A stretch of 22,908 nucleotides of DNA from Chara braunii (GCA_003427395.1 BFEA01001022.1:58503-81410), one strand, 5' to 3'. Positions 1 to 8,943 are shown, counted from the stretch's first letter. Notes: a model not told the origin generated them from the letters alone. Translations and numbers: made by a program.

Positions 1-190
1 CTGAGTATACTTCCAGAAGCACTGCCGATCCACTCATTAAATGTGCGAAATGAGAAATTGAGAATGTATATCCTCCTAGAACAGGGGAACATACATCCTG
101 TATGTCTTTTGCACATTTGGTGAGGGGTGCGGGTTCCTAGCATGAACTGGGGCATTTCTTCAGGGATGCACCTACTGTTACTACTGAAAC
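1..190. repeat. Anonymous DNA, possible dispersed-repeat fragment
   Basis: No gene is seen. Bases 39-95 (aaatgtgcgaaatgag, then ctagaaca a little further on) resemble 22753-22800 near the other end of the window, with gaps. Two small inverted repeats lie here: aaatgtgc at 39-46 with gcacattt at 111-118, and acatac at 89-94 with gtatgt at 100-105. The similarity is short and diverged, so a shared repeat family is only a suggestion. Confidence 0.3.
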
Positions 191-191
191 A

Positions 192-199
192 GGTTATTG
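192..199 (+). repeat. Left target-site duplication of the SINE
   Basis: The octamer ggttattg abuts the SINE head here and recurs immediately after the poly-A tail at 678-685. An A precedes both copies, so the duplication may be 9 bases. Confidence 0.75.
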
Positions 200-211
200 A
201 GCCAACCGTCC

Positions 212-267
212 TAGCTCTGTTGGTTAGGCAGCCAAGTGGCATTCGGGAAGTCGTGGGCTCGATCTCC
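212..267 (+). promoter_or_regulatory. Internal RNA polymerase III promoter (A and B boxes) of the SINE
   Basis: tagctctgttgg at 212-223 fits the A-box consensus TRGCNNAGYNGG closely, with one mismatch at its A. gggctcgatctcc at 255-267 fits the B box (GGTTCGANNCC) with a T-to-C change. The boxes start 43 bases apart, normal for a tRNA-derived internal promoter. Confidence 0.7.
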
Positions 268-412
268 AGATTCCCCACTGACCACCTGAGGCACTCTTGG
301 TGCCAATCGACTGAGATAGTTGGCTTGCTCCCCCAGTTCAGTTTTCGGTAGGTGTGTGTTGGTGTGTGGGAGAGTGCTGGCCATAGAGACGAACAGACAT
401 CCGTCTTTGTGA

Positions 413-455
413 GGCGCAGCTTCTTGCAACGGAGCGTTGTGCAAGAAGCTGCGCC
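413..455. repeat. Perfect 15-bp inverted repeat (hairpin) in the SINE body
   Basis: ggcgcagcttcttgc at 413-427 is the exact reverse complement of gcaagaagctgcgcc at 441-455, with a 13-base spacer in which aac/gtt can pair further around a 2-base bulge. In a pol III transcript this would be a very stable stem-loop. Confidence 0.85.
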
Positions 456-677
456 ATTACTCGATGTGGTCCAGGAAGTGGTTGTGACGCGCCTTTGTGT
501 TAGCCCCCCCCCCCTCACGGGTGCCCCTACCCTACCCCCTGACCAGTGCCTATTAGGGCAGGGGGCAACAAGCATCCCCTTAATTGTTAGAGGCAGCTAT
601 ACTTGCTGGGGTCCCCTGTAGAGGGTTAGTAGTAGTGGTAGGTAGGTAGGTAGTGAAAGGTGAAAAAAAAAAAAAAA

Positions 678-685
678 GGTTATTG
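678..685 (+). repeat. Right target-site duplication of the SINE
   Basis: Exact copy of ggttattg directly after the A15 tail, matching 192-199. Confidence 0.75.
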
Positions 686-1018
686 GGTGTGAGGAAGCAG
701 CCGAGCTCAGAGCAAAAATTCAAAACAATCCCAAAAAAACTAATGTTATGCACAAAAATAAACAGAACAACTTTTGCCTTGGGGTCACATCGAAATTCCT
801 TATCAAATTAAAAAAAAAAAAATAATAATAATAAAGACACCCCTTTTTTTTTCTTTTTTTTCGGGCTTTAAACTGCTGAAAATGGAGTTCTCCAGGCTCG
901 GACATCCAAGACCCCCCTATTTTTGTGCTTCAAACTGCGGAACACGTTCGCGGTGCTACGCAGGTTTGGGTATAAGTTAGAATACCCCTACAACCCTATG
1001 TTTTTTATTTTGGAATCC
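686..1018. other. Intergenic, low-complexity AT-rich DNA
   Basis: No gene seen. It contains an A-run passing into (AAT)n near 810-834 and T-rich tracts near 844-861. It ends with the left target-site duplication (aatcc, 1014-1018) of the LTR element that follows. Confidence 0.6.
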
Positions 1019-1091
1019 TGTTATGAACTTGGTTGTCTGACGAATTTTATAGCCACTCACACACAGACAATCTCACACATGCCCATACATG
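1019..1091 (-). repeat. Outer fragment of element A 3' LTR (U5 end)
   Basis: These 73 bases match the start of the solo LTR at 1092-1164, both beginning tgttatgaacttggt followed by tgtctgacga. The fragment stops at catg, exactly where the LTR body resumes at 2158 with catgcataag. It is best read as the end of the 3' LTR, cut off by the solo LTR insertion. Confidence 0.8.
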
Positions 1092-2157
1092 TGTTATGAA
1101 CTTGGTTGTCTGACGATTTTTACCGCCACTCACACACAGACAATCTCATACACGCCCATACATGCATAAGAGAAGGGGGAATACAGATCAGAGTAGGCAG
1201 CAGAATACAGCTATGCACAGATGGGGAGAAGACACACAGTGTTTCTCTCTCTCTCTGACAAACTCCCAACAAGTTCAACAACCAATCACAATTAGAACCT
1301 GCGAGGATAACAATTGAAAGGACAGTGATGTTGAGCCAACTCAAACAATTATCATAACAGAGTTTGTTCCAGTATCTCGGCACTCTCAGAACTCACACCC
1401 CACTCTCCATCCTACACCCAGTTAGTAGCGCCACATCAGAATGGCCTCCCAGAGGCCAGCGCCAACCACCCTGATGAAGAACAGGTCCTGCGATGAAGTC
1501 TTCAGTGCCGTTGGACAACACTGACGAAGGAACAGGCAGCTATGGCTGCCACCACCCACGAACACACATTGTAGAGCCTCGATGTAGCCCGGCCATACGC
1601 AGATACCCCAGGGGTAGATGCGCTGAGGATGCCCCAGCTATGGCAGACTCAGACTGGGCCGGCTATGGCTGCTGTCAACGGCGAAGTCTAAGGATGCCGC
1701 CTGCAGACCGACACCGCCCCCAACTTGCTTGGCTTCTCCAACGCTGCTTCGCGAGAAATGAACTGCCAAAAGTCCTGAACCGATGGGCCTAACCTATCTA
1801 TAGACTCACTAGACCTAGACTGGACTGACTGACCGACCGGTACCGTTGCTGTTTCGGCCTCTCGGCCTCTACCGGACCTGGCTATAGGCTATAGGACCGT
1901 CTATCAGCATAGGCCACTTAGGGCTTGTCTGTCCTAGGGGTAGCTCGGGCCTGCTATACGCAGTTAGGGTAACAATGAGAATTCGAGTTAGTACTGGGCC
2001 AATATTTTCCCAGATTTGCAGATATGTCCCTCACGAATTTCCTTACAGGTAGGTCTCTCGGTTAGCCCTCATCCAAACAAAATTACAAATCTAACCCTAC
2101 CCGTTAGTGTACAGCCTCACAATCAATCTCGGCAGTCAGAATCAGCAAGTCATTGCA
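1092..2157 (-). mobile_element. Solo LTR nested inside the 3' LTR of element A
   Basis: A complete 1066-base LTR, TG...CA on either strand, related to the LTRs at 2158-3173 and 9671-10732 but visibly more different from both than they are from each other. It is flanked by catg at 1088-1091 and catg at 2158-2161 (acatg if its last A is shared), as expected for the target-site duplication of an insertion at that point of the host LTR. No internal region is present, so it probably formed by LTR-LTR recombination. Short ORFs inside (for example 1493-1792) are not conserved between LTR copies and I do not call them genes. Confidence 0.8.
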
Positions 2158-3173
2158 CATGCATAAGAAAAGGGGAGAGGGGAGACAAAGTCCAAACTGC
2201 ACATAGGTAAAAATAAGCAGCGAAAGACAATCATGCACAGATAGGGAGAAGACACACAGTGTTTCTCACTCTCTCACACAACTCCCAACAACCAATCACA
2301 AGAAAGAACCTGCAAAGATCACAATTGAAATTCACACTGATGATGAACCACTCAACCAAATTATCGTGACAGAGTTTGATCCAGTGTCTCGCCACCCTCA
2401 GAACTCACACCCCACTCTCTATCCTACACCCAGTTAGTAGCGCCATATTAGAACAGCCTCCCAAGGCCAGCGCCAACCACCCTGAGGAAGAACAGGTCCT
2501 GCGATGAAGTCTTCACTGCTGTTGGACAACTCTGACAAAGGAACAGGCAGCTATGGCTGGCACCACCCACGAGAACACAGTGTACAGCCTCGATATAGCC
2601 CGGCCGACCGCAGATACCCCCAGGGGTAGATGCGCTGAGGATGCCCCAGCTATGGCAGACTCAATAGGGGCCGGCTATGGTTGCTGTCAACGGCGAGGTC
2701 TCAGGATGCCGCCTGCAGACTTTCACCGCCACCAACTTGTTTGGCTTCTCCAACGCTGCTTCGCGAGAAATGACCTGCCAAAAGTCATGAACCGATGGGC
2801 CTAACCTACCTATAGACTACACTTGACCTAGACTGGACTGACTGACCGATCGGTACCGTTTCTGTTTCGGCCTCACGGCCTCTATCGGACCCGGCTATAG
2901 GCTATAGGACCGTCTATTTGTATAGGCCTCTTAGGGCCTGTCTGTCCTAGGGGTAGCCCGAGCCTGCTATTCGCAGTTAGGGTAGTAGTAGGAAATTCAG
3001 TTAGTGTTAGGGCTATATTTTCCCAAATTTGCAGATATGTCCCTCACGAATTTCCTCACAGTTAGGTCTTTCGGTTAGCCCTGAGCCAAACAAAATTACG
3101 AATCTAACCCTACCGGTTAGTGTACAACCTCGCAGTCAGTCTCGACAATTTAAAATCAGCAAGTCATTGCAGG
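2158..3173 (-). repeat. Main body of element A 3' LTR
   Basis: Continues the LTR begun at 1019-1091, from catgcataag to the terminal tcattgca. It closely matches 9723-10732 over its whole length. The junction at 3173/3174 borders the purine-rich tract of element A on the minus strand. Confidence 0.85.
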
Positions 3174-3188
3174 CTTACCCTCCCCAGG
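3174..3188 (-). other. Polypurine tract of element A (candidate)
   Basis: On the minus strand the bases just before the 3' LTR read GGGGAGGGTAAGCC. This purine-rich run sits where plus-strand DNA priming starts in LTR elements. Its position supports the LTR boundary; the two final pyrimidines make it imperfect. Confidence 0.5.
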
Positions 3189-3204
3189 AGCGAGGACCTC
3201 CGAG

Positions 3205-4740
3205 CTAGGGATGCAGGCGGGTTGAACGGCAAGGAAGGTTGCCCTTCTCCGCCACTTCATATTGCAACACAATAGACTTTGCTGTCTTGAGAAGTTCCCT
3301 TCTGTAGAACCATCTGCTCTCAGAAGGAGGCTGGAATGCGAACCTCACAAGATACCGTCGATAGGGGCCTAATCCCCACTCATCCTCAATCCAGTCGATA
3401 TCATATCTCTTGCTAGGGATTGGTGGACCAAACTGAGGAGGTCGGTCTGGGAATGCATCAGCTGGAGTGAACAGCAGCAGCTTGGATGCATGAAAGATCG
3501 GGTAGGTGCGTAGATGCAGCGGGACGTCGATAACATACAACGGACCGAAGGGATCAGCGCCCACTGTATCTAGGACCTGCCATGGACCCAGATAACGTGG
3601 CAATAGCTTGGGGGAGATGTCCTCCTCCCTCGACAGCTCAAAACTGGCCACCCAGACATGATCACCAGTGTGGATGGGGGAAGGCCGCCTGTCGCGATTA
3701 GCTTGTTCAGTCATACCCTTTTGGGCTTTGAACAAGTTCGCACGGGCTTTTTCCATATCTAGACGATAACGTCTGGTGAACTCTGCGGTGCCTGGTGTCG
3801 GATCAGGCTTAGCCTTATCGATGATGTCATCGAGAGGCTATCGTGGTTCACCCCCCCAGTGTAACTGGTAGGGACTGAACCCTGTCAAGGAGTGGACAGA
3901 CATGTTGTACATGAGTTGTGCCCTCGCCAAGCGAAGATCCCACTCTTGTTGATCTGGAGAGATGACAGGACGCAACAGCTGAAATAAGACTTGGTTCATC
4001 ACTTCAGCCAAACCACTGGCTTCGGGATGGTGACCAGAAGTCATGTCCAGTCGTGAGTGCAAATAGTCCTTACAGTATGACTGTCACTCATCGTTGCAGA
4101 ATATAGGGTCTCGATCACTAACTATAGAAGTGGGTGGTCCATGGTGTGTGACCCACCTCTCAGAGAAGGCGGCTCTCACAGCCGGTACTCTAGCTACCTC
4201 TGGCAAGGGGATAAACTCTGCGTATTTGGAAAACATGTCCACGCAGACCATAACCTGACACATGCCACGAGGGGTGGTCTTTCCTAAATCTGTGAAGTAT
4301 ATTGTCATAGATTCAGCAGGGCCATCAGGTATGGGTACGGGTTTGAGCAGTCCCAAAGGAGGTCTACGCTGTACCTTATTCCTTTGGCAGAGCTCACAGG
4401 TGTCCACATAATGCAACATATCACTCCGCATCTCCTTCCAGAATAAGCGCTGCGACGGGTCTGCATAAGACTTTAGGAACCCAAAATGTCCACGGGCATC
4501 TTGACACTCTGACATCAGCAGTGTCCTGAGTCGCTGGTCCTGGGGAATGCACAAGCGTTCCTCCCCCCTACTGTGCGTATACAGTAGGTCTAAACTCAGA
4601 GCATAGCCTGGTTCAGAGTTAGGATCTGCTTGCAGATTCCTGACAATGGGTCCAAAAGTCTCGTCCTGAGGCAGTAGACGAGCAATGGTCTGATGGGTCT
4701 CCTCTCCAAGGGAGTGAGTAGAGGAGATCAGCGCAAAAGA
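3205..4740 (-). pseudogene. pol: Integrase with chromodomain-like C-terminus, element A pol (broken)
   Basis: Inserts retrotransposon cDNA into the genome. In order: a zinc-binding region (GHFGF ... CELCQRNK near 4500-4370), the catalytic core with VSDRDPIF (second Asp, near 4115-4090) and GLAEVMNQ (Glu, near 4000), a GPY/F-type segment (YLGPWQV, near 3580) and a tail from about 3400 (YDIDWIEDEW ... YLVRFAF ... RWFYRRELL) resembling a chromodomain. The frame is broken by TGA at 4084-4086 and TAG at 3838-3840. Two key residues look lost: the first zinc His is Gln (CQDARGHFG), and the first catalytic Asp, expected in an ISMDF-like motif, is Tyr (MTIYFTDLG). The TAG at 3205-3207 may be the natural end. 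The protein would be inactive as it stands. Family assignment is firm; the substitutions are inferred by alignment from memory of the family. Confidence 0.85.
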
Positions 4741-5153
4741 GTCAAACCTACGAGAGAGGGCATCTGCTACCTTGTTGTAGCAACCCTTTTTATGCTTCAG
4801 TTCAAAGTCAAACATGTCAATGAACTGAATATACCGTGTCAACTTATCATTCAACTCCCCCTGGGACTTCATCCACTGTAAGGTGGAGTGATCGAAAAGA
4901 TTTTGAAGTGTCTGCCCAGGAGAAAGTGTTTCCAGTGTTTCATGGCACAGACAAAAGTATATAGCTCTTTCTCGTAGGTGGAATCCTAGAGCTTTTGAGT
5001 CGTGATCTTCTTACTCATAAACTCTACAGGTCGTAGATCATTCCCATCATCCTGCTAAAGAACTGCCCCAATGCCATACTAACTGGCGTCTGTGGTCAGG
5101 ATGAATGGCAGAGTGGGGTCAGGTAACTTCAGCACAGGCGCACGAGTCAATGC
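4741..5153 (-). pseudogene. pol: RNase H domain, element A pol (broken)
   Basis: Follows the reverse transcriptase and would degrade the RNA strand during cDNA synthesis. Recognisable pieces are FILTTDAS then YGIGAVL (catalytic Asp in TDAS), FMSKK, STYEKELY (catalytic Glu) and the end motif KVADALSRR, all standard in Ty3/gypsy RNase H. TAG stops lie at 5079-5081, 5055-5057 and 4986-4988. A one-base frameshift falls at a short T run (minus sense) near 4893-4900, after which the frame continues through DHSTLQWMKS. The conserved motifs survive but the reading frame does not. Confidence 0.8.
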
Positions 5154-6263
5154 CTAATTGAGTCGTGTGAAGGTCAACAGACAGGGAAGGGACCAAAGAA
5201 AGGGAGTATCTTTCTTTGTTAGGTTGATCAGGGGTGCAGCCACTGCAGAAAAGTTCCTAACAAACTTTCTGTAGTACGAGGCTAGACCCATGAAGGACAT
5301 GACATCCCTCACTGTCTGTGGCTGAGGCCACTCCTGAATAGCAGCAATCTTGGCTGCTTCAGGAGCCAGACCATCTCCAGAGATTACATGACCCAGGTAG
5401 ATAACAGAGCGAACTCCAAAGGAGAACTTCTCTCTCTTGATCTTGTACTGGCTGTCACTTAATGACTGAAGGACAAGAGCCAAGTGCTCCGCATGTTCCC
5501 AGGCAGTTTTTTTTAATACCAGGATATCATCCAGGTAGACAACCAGAAACTTGTCCAGGTAAGGCCTGAAGATGCGGTGCATCTCTGTCTGGAAGGTGCC
5601 TGGGGCGTTGCAAAGTCCAAATGGCATGACCAAGAACTCATAAGTCTCATACCTGGTCTTGATGGCTGTCTTGTAGACATCCTCCTCTGCCATCTCAATC
5701 TGGTGGTAACCAGATTTGAGGTCGACTTTGTTGAACATTGTGCAGCCCTTCACGATGTCCAGAAGGTCATCGATCCTAGGAAGTGGCTCAGTACTCTTCC
5801 TAGTGATCTTGTTGAGACCCCTGTAGTCAATGCACATTCTGAACTCGTCGTTATCTTTGGGCACAAAGAGAACAGGTGCACCGAATTCAGAAGTGTTGGG
5901 TTTGATCCAGCCCTTGCTGGTCAGGGTCTCAAGCTGCTTTCTGAGTTCCTCAAGCTCAGCAGGGGACATCCTGTAGATGCGGCCCTTAGGAGGGACCGCT
6001 CCAGGCAGCAGCTCTATGTGATGTTTGGTTGGCCGGTTGGGTAACCCAAAGGGCTCCTGCATCAGATCAGCATATTGATCTACCACCCGCTGTATCTTAG
6101 GAGGACAGGAAACAGGGGGAGCATCTGTTTGCTTGACCAAAGCAATGAACAGACGCTCGTGATGGTACTAGCGTGAGAGAGCATGAAACTCTCTCGCTCT
6201 CAGGCAGTAGCAAGATGTCTTAGGGTAGTGATCAGCAGCAATCATGCATGGCAAATACACACC
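5154..6263 (-). pseudogene. pol: Reverse transcriptase domain, element A pol
   Basis: Copies element RNA into DNA. The RT domain proper, from about 6050 to 5300, is uninterrupted: [80 protein letters not shown], the catalytic VVYLDDILV (near 5530) and YLGHVISGDGL, then the thumb/connection SFMGLASYYRKFV. These are textbook Ty3/gypsy RT blocks with all three catalytic Asp present. Upstream, in the linker to protease, TAG at 6168-6170 breaks the frame; TAG at 5154-5156 ends it before RNase H. No native start is expected, because pol is normally released from a polyprotein. This is the best-preserved part of the element. Confidence 0.92.
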
Positions 6264-6872
6264 CTAGCTATTAGGTAGCTCAACCTTTGGGATCTGCCAG
6301 TCGATCTTTGGGTTGACTGCCTTCAGCCACTTCATAGAAAATACGTCAAAGAGCAGCTCAGGGAAGACGTAGAAGTTCGGACTATGTCTGACTTCTCCTG
6401 CACTGTCAAAGGTCACAGGGATACCCTTGACCTTCTTCGTGATGCTCAACACTGTAGAGTCACCAATCCTCACCAGCAGCGGTTGCTGGAGCTGCTGAAC
6501 TTTCATGCCCAAGTGCAGTTTTTTAACTGCACTAGGAGACATGAAGTTCCTGGTGGCTCCACAGTCTAACAACCCAGTGATCCTGGTGCGGTTGATCAGG
6601 GGTCAAAGCATGATGAGATCAGACTTGCACTTCTTTTGTTCCTTCAGATGAAGTAAGAAGGTTCCAAGTGACTGAAGCTCATCCTGCCCCAGGTCCTGAT
6701 CCGGGTCAGGATCCTCATAGCAGAAGGATGTTGCCCACGCAGTCCCCAAACAAACATCGTCACATACAGTCTCAACTGAAACAGCTGCAGATTCACCTAC
6801 CTGTGTAGATGAAGGTGCAGCACTGAGGGAACCGCAGTCCCAAAGGTCTGTTTCAGTTTTTTGACTGACCTG
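6264..6872 (-). pseudogene. pol: Aspartic protease domain, element A pol (broken)
   Basis: Would process the Gag-Pol polyprotein. The active-site block reads GLLDCGATRNFMS near 6575-6535, aligning with the plant gypsy motif LIDSGATHNFIS; the catalytic Asp and Gly are kept, with Cys in the usual Ser/Thr place. It is followed by VRIGDSTV and the FDVFSMKWLKAVNPKIDW region. The same frame is open upstream to about 6870 as an acidic linker (YEDPDPDQDLGQDEL). TGA at 6603-6605 lies ten codons before the active-site block, and TAG at 6264-6266 ends the domain. Two short runs (DCGAT, IDW) identify it; the exact ends are approximate. Confidence 0.75.
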
Positions 6873-6879
6873 GGCCTGG

Positions 6880-8461
6880 TATGTAAGGGTTGTCCTTCAA
6901 GAAGTGTTGTCCCTCACATCTCAGGCAGACCCCTCTTTCCTTGCGTCTTCTTCAGACTCCCTCCTGGATTTTGAGGTCATGCTAGGGGAGTGTGGAGGGA
7001 TTGAGAGGGTCAGCTGGCATCCGGACGTCTTTCGGCAAGTTAGGGCGCTGGGAAGAGGAAGGCCGACATCCCTTTTCCTTCCTCTTGGCACTGGCTGAGG
7101 CTGTGGTGAGAGAATCTCTTCTGCTGCTGCAAAACTCCCAAAACAGCCTGAGTCAGGGTTGTTGCAATATCTGGGTCAGGAGCAGATCCAGTCCCAGCTA
7201 AAGGTGCATCAGCCTGGGAATCTGTATCTGAACCTGATGTAGACCCCGCGTGAGTAAAGGTTGCCTTTCCCTTTCTGTCACCTCTAAGGAAGGCACCTTT
7301 CCTCCTATCAGAGGATGGGACCTGGACATGAAGCTTTGCCTCCATGTCCAGGGCTGCACGGCCAAAGGACCTCCAGTCCTTGTGCCCAGCACTTTAAAGT
7401 GCAACAACAAACTTCTCAGGCGCTGCCCTGCAGAAGTTGGTCAGCAGATCATCTGTGGACATGACGAACCCAGGGGTGGAGGTAAGTTGCTCGAACTCAG
7501 CAAACAAAGTCTGCAGAGTCCTGCTGTACCACTTTTGTCCCAAGCGAGCAATCCTGTCAGTAGCCTTGCGGGCCCGCTCCTTGTCTGCAAAACGGTCCTC
7601 CAGGGCTTGCAGAAGTTTGTCCACCCCAAGCCCAAAAACCCAGTCCTCCATGGACTATTGCAGACTGCTGGAAATGGAGGTGGCCCACTTCAATGCAGGT
7701 CCCTCCAGCAGTCCCAGAACAGTCGCCACCTTGGTCTGTTTTGCACAAACAAAGCCCCTCAAGTAGGCTTTGGTCCCAGCAGCCCAGTCCCCAACATCGG
7801 TCTTGGGGTCATCGCCCCTGAACTTGTTGGGAGCAGGGATCTTGGGACCTCTATAATCTCCTGTAGTAACAGCAGCGTAGGTGGCCTTTGCTGAAGCTTT
7901 TTGGGAATGGGATGGTGTGCGGGAAGAATGCACAGATCCAGGGGGAGATGAAGGAGGTGTAGAAGGAGGAGAAGGTTTGGGTTTGATCAGAGGAAGCTGA
8001 GGGGTAATCATCTTGGCGGCTGACAGCTGAGCAATCAAGTTCTGAATCGCATCATGAATCTTGGACCGTTGAGCTACCAGGTCGTCAACCTGACGCTCCA
8101 TACGCTCAAAGCGGTCATCCCAGTTCGTGAAATGAGAACTAGTGATCTTGTGCTCTAGGATGATCATTTTTGCCATTAGTTTTGTCACTTGTGCACAACG
8201 GTCATCTGAGAGCACCTTGTCTAGCTGCTGCAACAGATATTCCCTTCTGGAATGATCTGTTGCAGCCTCTAGCTCAGCTGCCTCTTGACGTTCCAACTCT
8301 GTCAGGCGGTCCTGTTGCCGCCGCAACTGTTCTTCCAGCTCCTTTTCCTGCTGAGTAGCAGTCAGAGGTGGAGGAGGAGGAGTCGAGGTGGAGGGTTGTT
8401 GGCCTTCCACCTTGATCACAACTTCCACCTGTGGCTGCTGTTGAGCCCCATGGTCCGACAT
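6880..8461 (-). pseudogene. gag: Gag protein, element A (broken)
   Basis: Structural protein of the retrotransposon particle. The ATG at 8461 opens a frame with a Gln/Pro-rich N-terminus, a likely coiled coil at residues 37-80 (EKELEEQLRRQQDRLTELER), a second helical stretch near 100-145, a Pro/Ser linker near 155-190, and the Gag core from about 200 (PNKFRGDD ... LEGPALKW). The core continues in the same frame past TAG 7655-7657 (KLLQALEDRFADKERARKA ... AEFEQL) and past TAA 7394-7396 to a terminal TAA at 7040-7042. A nucleocapsid-like zinc knuckle, CLRCEGQHFLKDN, is in another frame at 6927-6890; its last Cys is replaced by Asn, so a frameshift lies between. The length and layout fit plant gypsy Gag. 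The identity is inferred from position and core motifs. Confidence 0.75.
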
Positions 8462-8886
8462 TTTCCTGTTTTAAATAAAATCAAAAATAAAACAACAACC
8501 TCAGTATTGAGCGAGATTCAGATTCCTTCAGACATCCTGGAATTGCTGCAAAACTCAGACACTGGAACAAGTGGGTGTATAGGCAATCAGCGGTTTGGGT
8601 TGGAACGGTGTCTCTGGGGTCAGGTGTCAGACAGACTATAAGTCCAGCAAATTCATGCACACAATTTCCTTTTACTGACCCTGCACCACACTAGAGTTAG
8701 TAGAGTCACCCCACTACTCTTCCAGAGACACACTAGATTTCTAGAGTCCACTAAAAAACAAAGGTAGTCAGTGGGAATGATAGAAAATGGTTAGTGCAGA
8801 CAAGAGAGGTCAACCAAATCAAGCGATTCAGACAGACACCCTATATCCTGACTCAAACTCTAATTTGGAACAGGATGACTCTGGCG

Positions 8887-8906
8887 GCCATACCCTAGGG
8901 TATGGC
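8887..8906. repeat. Perfect 20-bp palindrome in element A leader
   Basis: gccataccctagggtatggc equals its own reverse complement. In element RNA it could self-pair or pair between two genomes. Any role in dimerisation or packaging is inference from position. Confidence 0.85.
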
Positions 8907-8910
8907 GAAG

Positions 8911-8943
8911 TACAGTATTCACTGTATCCAGTGAAATACTGTA
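8911..8943. repeat. Hairpin in element A leader
   Basis: tacagtattcactg (8911-8924) pairs with cagtgaaatactgta (8929-8943), a 14-bp stem with one bulged A and a 4-base loop (tatc). It lies only 4 bases from the 20-bp palindrome, giving two strong stems in tandem. Confidence 0.8.

Larger units (their letters stand above)
200..677 (+). mobile_element. tRNA-derived SINE, apparently full length
   Basis: A 478-base non-coding retroposon. Its head is tRNA-like: an A-box match at 212-223 and a B-box match at 255-267, spaced as in a tRNA gene. A body without coding capacity follows, containing a long hairpin (413-455) and an 11-C run (504-514), and the unit ends in a 15-base poly-A tail (663-677). 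Direct copies of ggttattg flank it exactly, at 192-199 just before the head and at 678-685 just after the tail; with the adjoining A the match is 9 bases. Head, tail and target-site duplication together define a SINE mobilised by LINE machinery. SINEs are transcribed by RNA polymerase III and encode nothing. I do not recognise the family. The body is longer than in many plant SINEs, so a composite origin is possible. Confidence 0.8.

Noticed and set aside
205-275. A functional tRNA gene
   Set aside because: A and B boxes are present, but the acceptor and anticodon arms do not form a proper cloverleaf, and the unit has a SINE body, poly-A tail and target-site duplication.
2085-2115. Telomere-like repeat (ctaaccctacc) in the LTRs
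   Set aside because: It occurs as a single unit in each LTR copy and is simply part of the LTR sequence.
1493-2804. Plus-strand ORFs of 60-100 codons at 1493-1792, 2016-2210 and 2553-2804
   Set aside because: They lie inside LTR copies, antisense to the element, and are not kept open in the matching part of the third LTR.
1019-3173. Integrated two-LTR circle junction
   Set aside because: The break falls 58 bases past the tgtctgacga start of the LTR end and is flanked by catg on both sides with the missing piece present at the outer end, which fits a nested insertion better.
5577-6044. Plus-strand 155-codon ORF opposite the reverse transcriptase
   Set aside because: It is an antisense shadow of a well-conserved RT domain.
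3838-7657. Alternative genetic code with TAG as Gln
   Set aside because: The element also has TAA, TGA and frameshift breaks, and the LINE and element B show mixed stops, so decay is simpler. The TAG bias itself is reported as a finding.
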